Source of the DNA: SLQH01 sp964612995
Lineage (GTDB): Bacteria > Planctomycetota > UBA11346
NCBI GenBank assembly: GCA_964612995.1
Contig: CAZTGE010000117.1
Coordinates: forward strand, 1-13,325
Reading direction: 5' to 3'
DNA length: 13,325 nucleotides
Shown piece by piece: positions 5,971-13,325 of the stretch. Within the stretch, counting starts at the first letter, position 1; every line of letters begins with the position of its first letter. A program made the position numbers and the translations under genes. The notes beneath the pieces are model-generated. The model was not told where the DNA came from. It saw only the letters and a list, made by a program, of their open reading frames with translations, and made no database searches.

Positions 5971-8900
5971 TGCGCCTGTCCGACGCGGCGGTCCGACGCC
6001 CGGTGGCGATGAGCTGCCTGATCATCGCGCTCGCGTTGCTCGGGCTCAACGCCTACCGCACCATGGGCCTCGAGCTGATGCCCAAGATCGACATCCCGTT
6101 CATCACCGTGGTCACGGTCTACCCCGGTGCGACCCCGGCCGAGATCGAGACCGATGTCGCCAAGCGGATCGAAGACGCGGTGGTCAGCGTCGACGGGCTC
6201 AAGCATGTCACCTCGCTGTGCACCGAGAACGTGTGCCAGACCTTCCTCGAATTCGACCTCGCGGTCGATGTCGATATCACCGCCACCGATGTGCGCGAGC
6301 AGATCGACCTCGTTCGCGCGACCCTGCCGACAGACGTCGAGGATCCCCAGATCCTCAAGTTCGACCTCAACGCCCAGCCGATCATCACCCTCGCGCTGAC
6401 CGGTGACGCGCCGCTGGCCGCGCTCTACGACTTCGCCGACAACGAACTCAAGGACCGGATCACCACCATTCCCGGCGTCGCCACGGTCGAGCTGATCGGC
6501 GGCGCCAGGCGCGAGATGCACGTGCTGCTCGATCGTGAACGTCTCGCGGGGCGAGGCTTGAGTTCGTTCGATGTGGTCCAGGCCATCCGTCAGGGCGTGG
6601 TGACGGTCCCGGCCGGGCGGGTGCACGAGGCCGGCAACGAGATCAATCTCACCTTTGACGCCGACGTCGCTTCCGCCGCCGAGCTGGCCGAGCTCGAGCT
6701 GGCTCACGGCGGGGATCAGCGCTGCCGCATCCGGGATGTCGGCCGGGTGGCGATGCGCACGGCCGAGCAGCGCCAGGCGGCGCGGGTCGATGGCCGCCCC
6801 GCGGTGGCCATCCGCGTGGTCAAGAAGGGCGACGCCAACGCCGTACGGGTGACCGAGGCGGTGCGCGCAGCGATGGGGCGGCTGCAGCGCGAGTTGCCCG
6901 GTGGGATGGATCTGGTCTGGGTCACCGACGATGGTCGCTTCATCGAGGCGACCAACGAGAGTGCCTGGAGCAACGTGATCCAGGGCATCCTGCTCACCGC
7001 GGCGATCCTGTTCCTGTTCCTCTACAACCTGCGCTCCCTGCTGGTGGTCGCCCTGACCATGCCGCTGACGGTGGTCATCGGTCTGTTCTTCATGCAGATG
7101 CTCGGTTTCACCCTCAACTCATCGACCCTGATCGCCATCGGGCTCTCGGTCGGCGTGCTGGTGACCAACTCGATCGTGGTGCTCGAGGCGATCATCGCGC
7201 GGCTGCAGGCGGGCCGATCGCCGCGCGAGGCGGCGCGCCTGGGCGCCGATCAGGCCTGGATCGCGGTACTGGCCTCGGCCGGCACCAACGTGGTGGTGCT
7301 GTTCCCGCTGGCGATCATGCCGAGCCTGATTGGGCTGTGGATCCAGCCGCTGGCGGTGACCATGTTCATTATGACCGTGGTCTCGCTGTTCATCAGCTTC
7401 ACCCTCACCCCCTTGCTGTGCAGTCTGTTGCTGCGCCCGGCAGACGCCGGTCGGCGCGGCCTGCTCGTCGCATGCGAACGGCTCTGGAACCGCGGCCTCG
7501 AACGGGTGATCGGCGGCTATCGGCGCCTGCTCGCGGGAATCCACCGCCGCCGGTGGCGCGCCGTGCTGGTGCTCTTCGCGGTGCTGGCGCTGCTGGTCCA
7601 CGCGATGGCCACCGCCGGCTCGTTGGGGTCGAGCATGGTCGAGGAGCCCGATCGGGGCGAGGTCTACGTCAAGCTCGAGTTCCCCACCCGCTATGCCCTC
7701 GAGCGGACCCGTGCCCGGGTCGAGGAGGCCGTCGCGCAGTTCGCTGACCTGCCCGGCTTGGAGCACAGCCTGGCGATGGTCGGCAAGATCGACGCCATGG
7801 AGGGCCAGATCAGCGAGGGGGTGTACCTCGCCCAGATCCTGCTGCGCTTCGCACACCGCACCGAGCGCGAAGCGGACATCGATGAGCTGCTCGCGGCGGT
7901 CCGGGACCGGCTCACGGACTACCCCGGCGCGATCATCACCGTGAGCCAGCCGGGCATGGTCGGCGGCCAGGGGGCGGAGGTCGAGATGGAGATCGCCGGT
8001 CCCGAGCTCGGTGTGCTCGAGGACACCGCGCTCGCCGCCCAGGCCCATGTCCGGCGCATGCGCGGCATCCGCGACCCGGACACCACCGTGCGCAGCGGCA
8101 AACCCGAGGTCCGGGCCCGCCCCCGGCGCGACGTGCTCGCAGGGGCGGGCCTGCCGCCGCGGGCGATCGGCACCATTCTGCGTGGCAACGTGGAGGGGCT
8201 CGAAGCCGGAGTCTACAAGCAGCAGGCGCGCAACTACGACATCGTGGTGCGCTACGATCGCCGCGATGGAGCAGACCAGATCGCCGCCATGCCCTTCCCC
8301 GCCGGTCCCGGCCATACGGTGGGCCTCGATGCGCTGGCCGAACTCGCGCCCGGCCATTCGCCGGTGCTCATCGCGCGCAAGAACAAGCGCCGGATCGCCA
8401 AGCTGTTCGCCAACCTCGCGCCCTGGTTGCCGCTGGGGCAGGCGGTGGAACGGCTCGATGCCGACCTGCATGCGCAGGGCATCCTGCCGCCGGGTTACGA
8501 CATCCGCTTCGCCGGATCCTACGAGTACATGTCCGAAGCCCAGACGGCCTTGGGCGAGGCGGCGCTGATGGCCATCGTGCTGGTGGTCCTGACCCTCGCC
8601 GCGATCCTCGAGAGCTTCCGTCAGCCGCTGATCATCCTGCTGACGCTGCCGCTCGCGCTGATCGGCGTGATCTACGCCCTCGCTCTGGCCGGCGGCAGCC
8701 TCGGCATCTTCGAGATCATGGGCATGGTCATGCTCATCGGCATCGTGGTCAACAACGCCATCCTGATCATCGATCGCTACAACATCCTGCGGCGCGAGGG
8801 CCGGGAACCACGCGTGGCGATGGTCGAAGCCGCTAGCGACCGCTTCCGCCCGGTGTTGATGATCACCGTAGCGGCGGTGCTGGGCATGCTGCCTCTGGCG

Positions 8901-9035
8901 CTGAGCACCGCGATCGGCGCCGAGCTGCGCAATGGTGTGGGCATCGCTTCGGCTGGGGGGATTTTCGTGGCCGGCATCCTGACGATGGTCGTGATCCCGG
9001 TCCTGCCGGGATTGCGCCGGGCGTCTCGCGACTGA
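5970..9035 (+). CDS. RND-family multidrug/solute efflux permease
   Basis: A 1021-residue inner-membrane transporter of the HAE-type RND family, of usual length. The start (TGATG) overlaps the adaptor stop by one base. The N-terminal helix (about 9-28) is followed by the porter domain with PGATPAEIETDV (about 51-62) and VRAPISG-independent AcrB-like blocks. Central helices run from about 330 to 490, a second porter half from about 555 to 850, and helices from about 860 to 1015 including LIGIVVNNAILIID (922-935). In AcrB the proton relay is Asp407-Asp408 and Lys940. Here the matching positions are Thr399-Asn400 (SVGVLVTNSIVVLE) and Asn928, while the Arg of RFRP before TM11 is kept. Coupling may therefore differ, or the protein belongs to a diverged branch. 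The substrate is unknown. The gene is last in its operon. Confidence 0.95.
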   Translation: MRLSDAAVRRPVAMSCLIIALALLGLNAYRTMGLELMPKIDIPFITVVTVYPGATPAEIETDVAKRIEDAVVSVDGLKHVTSLCTENVCQTFLEFDLAVDVDITATDVREQIDLVRATLPTDVEDPQILKFDLNAQPIITLALTGDAPLAALYDFADNELKDRITTIPGVATVELIGGARREMHVLLDRERLAGRGLSSFDVVQAIRQGVVTVPAGRVHEAGNEINLTFDADVASAAELAELELAHGGDQRCRIRDVGRVAMRTAEQRQAARVDGRPAVAIRVVKKGDANAVRVTEAVRAAMGRLQRELPGGMDLVWVTDDGRFIEATNESAWSNVIQGILLTAAILFLFLYNLRSLLVVALTMPLTVVIGLFFMQMLGFTLNSSTLIAIGLSVGVLVTNSIVVLEAIIARLQAGRSPREAARLGADQAWIAVLASAGTNVVVLFPLAIMPSLIGLWIQPLAVTMFIMTVVSLFISFTLTPLLCSLLLRPADAGRRGLLVACERLWNRGLERVIGGYRRLLAGIHRRRWRAVLVLFAVLALLVHAMATAGSLGSSMVEEPDRGEVYVKLEFPTRYALERTRARVEEAVAQFADLPGLEHSLAMVGKIDAMEGQISEGVYLAQILLRFAHRTEREADIDELLAAVRDRLTDYPGAIITVSQPGMVGGQGAEVEMEIAGPELGVLEDTALAAQAHVRRMRGIRDPDTTVRSGKPEVRARPRRDVLAGAGLPPRAIGTILRGNVEGLEAGVYKQQARNYDIVVRYDRRDGADQIAAMPFPAGPGHTVGLDALAELAPGHSPVLIARKNKRRIAKLFANLAPWLPLGQAVERLDADLHAQGILPPGYDIRFAGSYEYMSEAQTALGEAALMAIVLVVLTLAAILESFRQPLIILLTLPLALIGVIYALALAGGSLGIFEIMGMVMLIGIVVNNAILIIDRYNILRREGREPRVAMVEAASDRFRPVLMITVAAVLGMLPLALSTAIGAELRNGVGIASAGGIFVAGILTMVVIPVLPGLRRASRD

Positions 9036-9154
9036 TCGGGTCTGGACGCTGCACAGCGTTAACTCGTGAAGCGTCAAACAGCGGTTGCCGTTGCCCGGAA
9101 GAACCGGTAATCCCGAGCTGCACCGACCAGCGGCCGGACACGAGAGGGGGGAGC

Positions 9155-10555
9155 ATGCGCACGGGTGACGCCACCGGCGAGTGGATCGACGAACACGCGG
9201 TGAACCGGACCCTGGCAGCGGCGCGCGAGCGCGCGGACGCCAAGGCCGTGCGCGATGTACTGGCCAAGGCCGAGGCGACCGCCGGGCTCGACGCGAGCGA
9301 GGTCGCGGTGCTGATGGGCATCAGCGACCCCGAGCTGCTCGGCGAGCTGTTCGCCGCCGCAAGGCGGGTCAAGGAGTTCATCTACGGCCGACGGCTGGTG
9401 GTCTTCGCTCCGCTCTACGTCTCGAATCTCTGTGCCAACGAATGCCTCTACTGCGCCTTCCGCGCCAAGAACTCGGCCGTGCAGCGGAGGGCGCTGAGCC
9501 AGACGGAGATCGCGCGTGAGGTCGAAGCGCTGGTCGACCAGGGGCACAAACGGGTGTTGCTGGTCGCCGGCGAGGCCTACCCGCGCCAGGGCTTCGACTA
9601 CATCCTCGAAAGCATCGATACGGTCTATTCCGTACACAAGGACCACGGCGAGATCCGCCGGGTCAACGTCAACGTCGCCCCCTTGACCATCGAGGAGTTC
9701 CGCCAGCTCAAGGCCAAGGGCATCGGCACCTATCAGATCTTCCAGGAGACCTATCACCGCGAGACCTACGCCCAAGTCCACCTCGCCGGGGTCAAGCGCG
9801 ACTACGACTGGCGCGTGACCGCGCTCGATCGCGCGATGGAGGCGGGCATCGACGATGTGGGTATCGGCGTGCTGTTCGGCCTGCACGATTGGCGCTTCGA
9901 GGTGCTGGCGATGATGCAGCACATCGCGCATCTCGAACAGCGCTACGGCGTGGGACCGCACACCATCAGCGTGCCGCGGCTCGAACCGGCGACCGGGTCC
10001 TCGATCGCCGAGCAGCCGCCGCACGCGGTCGACGACACCGACTTCCGCAAGCTGGTCGCGATCCTGCGTCTCGCCGTACCCTACACCGGGCTGATCATGT
10101 CGACCCGGGAGACGCCGCACATCCGCCGCGAGACCTTCGCCCTCGGCGTGTCGCAGATCTCCGCCGGCAGCCGCACCGATCCCGGCGGCTACAGCGAAGG
10201 CGAGGCGATGGGCGAGCAGTTCTCGCTCGGCGATCACCGCAACCTCGACGAGGTCATCGGCGATGTCGCCGAACTCGGCTATCTGCCCTCGTTCTGCACC
10301 GGCTGCTACCGCCTCGGCCGCACCGGCGCCGATTTCATGGACCTGGCCAAGCCCGGCGCGATCAAGGCCCACTGCGACCCCAACGCCGTCTCCACCTTCC
10401 AGGAATACCTGCTCGACTACGCCACGCCGCAGACGCGCAGCCGTGGCGAGGAGCTGATCGAACGCGCGGTGGCCGAGATGGAGCCGCAGGTGGCGAGCCA
10501 CACGCGCGCGATGTTGGCCAAGGTGCGCAGCGGCCGGCGCGACGTCTACTGCTGA
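9155..10555 (+). CDS. hydG: [FeFe]-hydrogenase H-cluster maturase HydG
   Basis: A radical-SAM tyrosine lyase that splits tyrosine and builds the Fe(CO)2(CN)-cysteine unit used, with HydE and HydF, to assemble the H-cluster of [FeFe]-hydrogenase in the cytoplasm. At 466 residues it has the family length. The SAM [4Fe-4S] motif CX3CX2C is Cys93, Cys97 and Cys100 (CANECLYC). The C-terminal cluster motif CX2CX22C, which separates HydG from the related ThiH, is exact: Cys381, Cys384 and Cys407. Family hallmarks include YQIFQETYH (about 191-199) and SAGSRTDPGGY (about 335-345). The ATG follows a GAGAGGGGGGAGC-type site. It lies 119 bases after the permease gene; that gap has only a small hairpin (9046-9059). 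No hydA, hydE or hydF is in the window. Confidence 0.93.
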   Translation: MRTGDATGEWIDEHAVNRTLAAARERADAKAVRDVLAKAEATAGLDASEVAVLMGISDPELLGELFAAARRVKEFIYGRRLVVFAPLYVSNLCANECLYCAFRAKNSAVQRRALSQTEIAREVEALVDQGHKRVLLVAGEAYPRQGFDYILESIDTVYSVHKDHGEIRRVNVNVAPLTIEEFRQLKAKGIGTYQIFQETYHRETYAQVHLAGVKRDYDWRVTALDRAMEAGIDDVGIGVLFGLHDWRFEVLAMMQHIAHLEQRYGVGPHTISVPRLEPATGSSIAEQPPHAVDDTDFRKLVAILRLAVPYTGLIMSTRETPHIRRETFALGVSQISAGSRTDPGGYSEGEAMGEQFSLGDHRNLDEVIGDVAELGYLPSFCTGCYRLGRTGADFMDLAKPGAIKAHCDPNAVSTFQEYLLDYATPQTRSRGEELIERAVAEMEPQVASHTRAMLAKVRSGRRDVYC

Positions 10556-10585
10556 ACCGATCCGCGGCGAGCCGCCCGCGACATG

Positions 10586-10619
10586 CAACGACCCCCTCGC
10601 GATCGCGAGGGGGTCGTTG
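10586..10619. terminator. bidirectional terminator between hydG and fba
   Basis: A perfect 34-bp palindrome: 10586-10602 is complementary to 10603-10619. Each strand reads AACGACC then C-rich, and ends GGTCGTT. It sits 30 bases after the hydG stop and 27 bases beyond the aldolase stop on the other strand, so it can end both convergent transcripts. The flanking T-tract is only two bases, so it is a strong hairpin with a weak tail. Confidence 0.8.
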
Positions 10620-10646
10620 GCAGGACAGCGCGTGGCGCTCGGCGGA

Positions 10647-11636
10647 TCAGCCGCCGAGGATCTCGCCGGCGCGACCGGCGCTGCCGAGCACCGCCTTGCA
10701 CTTGTGCATGTAGAGTTCCTTGAGCGCTTCGCGGGCCGGGCCGAGGTACTGGCGCGGGTCGAAATGCTCCGGGTTCTCAGCGAAGTGCTTGCGGATCGCG
10801 GCGGTCATCGCCAGGCGGCCGTCGGAGTCGATGTTGATCTTGCACACCGCGCTCTTGGCCGCGAGGCGCAGCTGGTCCTCGCCGATGCCGATGGCGTCGG
10901 CGAGCTTGCCGCCGTTGTCGTTGATGATCTTGACCAGCTCGGAGGGGACCGAGCTCGAGCCGTGCAGCACGATGGGGAAACCGGCGACGCGCTTCTCGCA
11001 TTCGGCAAGGATGTCGAGGCGGATCTTCGGGTCCTGGCCCGGCTTGAACTTGTACGCGCCGTGGCTGGTGCCGATCGAGATGGCCAGCGAGTCGACGCCG
11101 GTCTTGCCGACGAACTCCTCGACCTCACCCGGCTGGGTGTAGACGTGTTCAGCCGCTTCCACGTCGTCTTCGATGCCGGCGAGCACGCCGAGTTCGCCTT
11201 CGACGGTCACGTCGTGCGCGTGGGCGTACTCGACGACTTGCTTGGTCAGCGCGATGTTGTCCTCGAAAGAGTGGTGCGAGCCGTCGATCATCACGCTGGA
11301 GAAGCCGGTCTCGATGCAGGACTTGCAGATCTCGAAGTCGGCGCCGTGATCGAGGTGCAGGGCGATGGGCAGGCCGCGGCCGCCGGTCAGCTCCTTGGCG
11401 TACTCGACCGCCGCCTGACCGAGGTAGCGGAGGATGGTCTGGTTGGCGTACTTGCGTGCCCCGGCGGACACCTGGAGGATGACCGGGCTGTCGGTCTCGG
11501 CGCAGGCCTGGATGATCGCCTGCAGCTGCTCCATGTTGTTGAAATTGTACGCGGGGACGGCGAAACCGCCGCTGACGGCCTTGGCGAACATCGGTTTGGT
11601 GTTCATCAGGCCGAGATCGGTGTAGCTGACTGCCAT
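10647..11636 (-). CDS. fba: class II fructose-bisphosphate aldolase
   Basis: A zinc-dependent cytoplasmic enzyme that interconverts fructose 1,6-bisphosphate with dihydroxyacetone phosphate and glyceraldehyde 3-phosphate in glycolysis and gluconeogenesis. The 329-residue protein has PAYNFNNMEQ (28-37), the catalytic and metal motif HLDHG (Asp96, His97), IDGSHH (117-122), EGELG (146-150), metal ligands His192 (GTSHGAYK) and His225 (LHGSSS), and the phosphate-binding NID block (about 268-270). The metal and catalytic residues are all present. The start ATG follows a GGAGA site. The wording resembles aldolases of anaerobic Bacteroidetes, spirochaetes and PVC bacteria more than the E. coli fbaA type. 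Tagatose-bisphosphate aldolase is a relative, but single-copy housekeeping use is more likely. Confidence 0.96.
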   Translation of the reverse strand: MAVSYTDLGLMNTKPMFAKAVSGGFAVPAYNFNNMEQLQAIIQACAETDSPVILQVSAGARKYANQTILRYLGQAAVEYAKELTGGRGLPIALHLDHGADFEICKSCIETGFSSVMIDGSHHSFEDNIALTKQVVEYAHAHDVTVEGELGVLAGIEDDVEAAEHVYTQPGEVEEFVGKTGVDSLAISIGTSHGAYKFKPGQDPKIRLDILAECEKRVAGFPIVLHGSSSVPSELVKIINDNGGKLADAIGIGEDQLRLAAKSAVCKINIDSDGRLAMTAAIRKHFAENPEHFDPRQYLGPAREALKELYMHKCKAVLGSAGRAGEILGG

Positions 11637-11696
11637 GGGGTCTCCGTGAAGGTGGAATCTGCGGGGTTCTGGCCCGAAGGCCCGGAACGGGACGCT

Positions 11697-11724
11697 CTTC
11701 TATGCGATCAGCCTGCCGCGACAA
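11697..11724 (-). promoter_or_regulatory. candidate promoter for fba
   Basis: Read on the minus strand, TTGTCG (11719-11724) and TAGAAG (11697-11702) are separated by 16 bases; each matches four of six positions of the sigma-70 consensus. It lies about 60 bases before the aldolase start and just outside the second repeat element, giving a leader of about 50 bases. Confidence 0.4.
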
Positions 11725-11753
11725 GGTGCGAATCGGGGCCTGCCACAGGGCCG

Positions 11754-11899
11754 CTCAAAGCTCGCCCCGGGAGCGCCGATCCCCAGGTCGGCATGCCTTG
11801 CGTCGCCTCCACCTGGTCAAACCGCCGGGCTCCCTTTGCTGCTTGGGTAATAGTGACGCAGGTGGAGGCGAGGCATGGCCCTCATGTGCGAGCTTTGAG
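11754..11899 (+). repeat. MITE-like inverted-terminal repeat element, copy 2
   Basis: A 146-bp element with the same 12-bp terminal inverted repeats as copy 1 (11754-11765 and 11888-11899), lying in the opposite orientation to copy 1. The internal inverted repeat is slightly broken on its left side, where the stem has lost a base. It abuts the remaining 3' part of a protein gene on its right. Near its right end, GGAGG is followed six bases later by ATG (11875), opening a seven-codon frame that stops inside the terminal repeat; the same mini-frame is kept in copy 1. Confidence 0.85.
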
Positions 11900-11900
11900 T

Positions 11901-12413
11901 GTCCTGGGGTTTGCCACGCGGGCCCGGCTCGATGACTGGGAACCGCAGCTCGAGAACCTCGAAGGCGTTCTGACCGAGGCCAAGACCGCGTATCGTGAGG
12001 CCGACGAAGGCGAGGAATGGAGTGCCGAGGTCCGCGGTACCACCTTCACCGAGGCCGAGCTCAAGCGCGAGATCGTCAGCACCCACGGCGAGGTGCAGAA
12101 CCTGCGCATGCAGGTGGAGCAGGCCCAGCAGGCGCACGCTGCGATGGACGAGCGCCTCGCGGTGATCGACGACAAGCTGGCCGAGGTCAGCGGGCTGAAG
12201 TCGAAGCTGCAGTCTGACCTCAGCGCGGCCGAGCTCGCCGAGGGCGCGGAAGAGATCGATGCGCTCACGGCACGCATCGACGCGATCAGCGCGACCACCG
12301 ATGCGCTCGATGACGCGAGCGACAAACCCTCGCTCTCGGAATTGGCCGCGCCGACCGGCAACCGCAAGCTCGAGGCCGACTTCTCGGCGATCATGGAGCA
12401 GGACAAGCAGTAG
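11901..12413 (+). pseudogene. 5'-truncated coiled-coil protein gene fragment
   Basis: From about 11925 to the TAG at 12411-12413 the frame shows strong coding character (G/C third positions). It encodes about 165 residues rich in Glu, Ala, Leu and Asp in coiled-coil-like heptads (DDWEPQLENLEGVLTEA, then ELKREIVSTHGEVQNLRMQV and DERLAVIDDKLAEVSGLKSK). The family was not recognised and no membrane segment or signal is visible. No credible start exists: upstream the frame runs straight into repeat copy 2, where only GTG codons (11853, 11862, 11886) and TTG (11895) are in frame without a proper ribosome binding site. The first in-frame ATG is deep inside, at about 12108. The simplest reading is loss of the 5' part at the element boundary; a TTG or GTG start supplied by the element is the alternative. 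Confidence 0.6.
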
Positions 12414-12476
12414 CGCGGCCGCGCAGCTGCGACCGCCGGGGCGGCGCAGAGCTCTCCGGCCCGGATCGGACCCGGA

Positions 12477-13247
12477 TCACCCAATCCGGGGTGGCTCTGT
12501 GTCGTCGGCGTCCGGCTCGTGATCGCCGTCGTCGCTGTCGTCTTCCTCTTCGTTCTCCTTGTCCTCGGCGAGGATCGTGCGCAGGCGCAGGCCGAGGATG
12601 ACCGAGAGCGCGATGAAGGCCAGGGCGCCGACGCCGAAGAGGAGGATCATCTCTGGCGGTAGTTCTTCGAGCGGCTTGTCCGCGGTCAACCCGACCCGTC
12701 CGGCGTGCCCCAGGTAGGTGATCAGCAGCACAGCCGGAATCATGCCCATTACGGTGCCGATGGCGAAATGGAGGAATCGGATCTGCCACGAGCCCAGGAC
12801 CACGTTGGTCGCACCGTAGGGCAAGGTGGGAGTCAGTCGGAGCATGACGATCATCAGCACCTCGTGCCCGGCGACCATGCGTCGCAGGCGGGCGAGCAGC
12901 GAGGTTGCGCGTCGGTGTTCCTCGTCGTTGCGCCCGAAGCCGAACAGGCGTGCGAGCCCGAAACCGATACAGCCGCCACCGACGACCATGATGAACGAAC
13001 TGGTCATGGCGACCCAGAGATCGAATAGCATACCCGAGAGCACCATCAAGGCGAAGATCGGGATCCCGACCAGCACCGCACCGAGGGCGATGAGGGTGTA
13101 GACCACGCCGGCCCAGATGCCGAAACCGCGGACGTAATCCATCAACCAGTTGGCTGTATCGACGACCGGGACCACCTGGGCGACGACGATGATCGCCGCG
13201 ACCACCGCCAGTGCGGCGCCGATACGCAAGATGGTGCGCGTCTGCAT
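12477..13247 (-). CDS. TVP38/TMEM64 (DedA-like, VTT domain) membrane protein
   Basis: A 256-residue inner-membrane protein of the SNARE-associated/VTT family, related to DedA. Members are linked to lipid scrambling or transport, but the exact role here is unknown. Hydrophobic segments lie at about 8-29, 43-70, 78-100, 128-137, 160-180 and 198-220. The family's loop region with VLSGMLFDLW (69-78) and the conserved RLTPTLPYGATN (137-148) are present. The C-terminal 30 residues form a very acidic hydrophilic tail (DKENEEEDDSDDGD and following) that is not typical of the family. The start at 13247 follows AGAGGG by a few bases; an ATG 60 bases further upstream would read through the repeat at the window edge and is less likely. 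It converges with the truncated gene, 63 bases apart. Confidence 0.88.
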   Translation of the reverse strand: MQTRTILRIGAALAVVAAIIVVAQVVPVVDTANWLMDYVRGFGIWAGVVYTLIALGAVLVGIPIFALMVLSGMLFDLWVAMTSSFIMVVGGGCIGFGLARLFGFGRNDEEHRRATSLLARLRRMVAGHEVLMIVMLRLTPTLPYGATNVVLGSWQIRFLHFAIGTVMGMIPAVLLITYLGHAGRVGLTADKPLEELPPEMILLFGVGALAFIALSVILGLRLRTILAEDKENEEEDDSDDGDHEPDADDTEPPRIG

Positions 13248-13272
13248 CCGGCCCTCTGCTAGCTGTCTCGAG

Positions 13273-13325
13273 CATAGCGCGGGCGCCGCCCGCACCCCAA
13301 GGGGCATTGTAGCGGTCGGCGCCCG
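13273..13325. repeat. REP-like structured repeat, copy B (cut by window end)
   Basis: This begins CATAGCGC like copy A at 2356 and shares the CGCCCGCA-like block, CCCAAGGG and TAGCGGTCG. The outer stem begins with AGCGCGGGCGC and its partner GCGCCCG is running when the window ends. The inner stem is CCCC (13295-13298) / GGGG (13301-13304). Differences from copy A keep the pairs: A-T becomes G-C and T-A becomes G-C in the outer stem, and G-C becomes C-G in the inner stem. It lies just upstream of the VTT-domain gene. Confidence 0.65.

Noticed and set aside
7119..9077. 652-codon minus-strand frame opposite the permease gene
   Set aside because: It is very rich in Gln, His, Arg and Asp and has no hydrophobic core or motif. 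It mirrors the codon bias of the permease gene.
27..11899. composite transposon bounded by the two repeat copies
   Set aside because: The interior holds essential genes (rpsB, tsf, fba), there is no transposase, and the copies are MITE-sized. Independent insertions are simpler.
10617..11900. upstream part of the plus frame ending at 12413 as the true N-terminus of the coiled-coil protein
   Set aside because: It is antisense to the aldolase gene and then crosses the repeat; coding character begins only after the repeat edge.
12433..12444. terminator between the truncated gene and the VTT-domain gene
   Set aside because: The CCGCC/GGCGG stem has only two bases between arms and no T-run, so it is too weak to call.

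Overview
This is a GC-rich bacterial window whose cell plan looks diderm: it encodes a complete lipoprotein-anchored RND tripartite efflux operon. The lineage can only be inferred. S2 has a long Ala/Glu-rich tail and wording unlike gammaproteobacterial S2. EF-Ts stops without the C-terminal extension usual in Gammaproteobacteria, and pyrH does not follow tsf. The class II aldolase is of the kind common in anaerobic FCB/PVC bacteria, and a hydG gene points to [FeFe]-hydrogenase and anaerobiosis. A PVC-type anaerobe (Kiritimatiellota, Planctomycetota or a relative) fits best. A high-GC proteobacterium is not excluded.

Layout: 1-373 holds a 145-bp inverted-terminal repeat element (copy 1) and the rpsB promoter and leader. 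374-2119 is rpsB-tsf. 2120-2738 has no gene and is packed with about ten hairpins, several of them long perfect palindromes. 2739-9035 is a tightly coupled operon: TetR-family regulator, TolC-like outer-membrane lipoprotein, periplasmic adaptor lipoprotein and inner-membrane RND permease, with start/stop overlaps of 4, 4 and 1 bases. 9155-10555 is hydG, the radical-SAM maturase of the [FeFe]-hydrogenase H-cluster. A perfect 34-bp palindrome forms a shared terminator between hydG and the convergent class II fructose-bisphosphate aldolase gene (10647-11636, minus). 11754-11899 is the second copy of the repeat element, in opposite orientation. It abuts the surviving 3' part of a coiled-coil protein gene (11901-12413). 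A TVP38/DedA-type membrane protein gene (12477-13247, minus) follows. The window ends inside a second copy of a structured repeat that also lies in the 2.3-2.4 kb hairpin cluster.

How the genes work together: rpsB and tsf are translation housekeeping genes. The TetR gene sits at the head of the pump operon, with a candidate palindromic operator just upstream, so it probably represses the operon until a substrate or effector appears. hydG, fba and the membrane protein gene look like independent transcription units.

The most unusual content is non-coding: the dense palindrome cluster between tsf and the regulator, two repeat families with visible structure conservation (one with compensatory changes between copies), and a gene apparently truncated at the edge of a repeat element. 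Among proteins, the RND permease lacks the usual Asp-Asp/Lys proton-relay residues.
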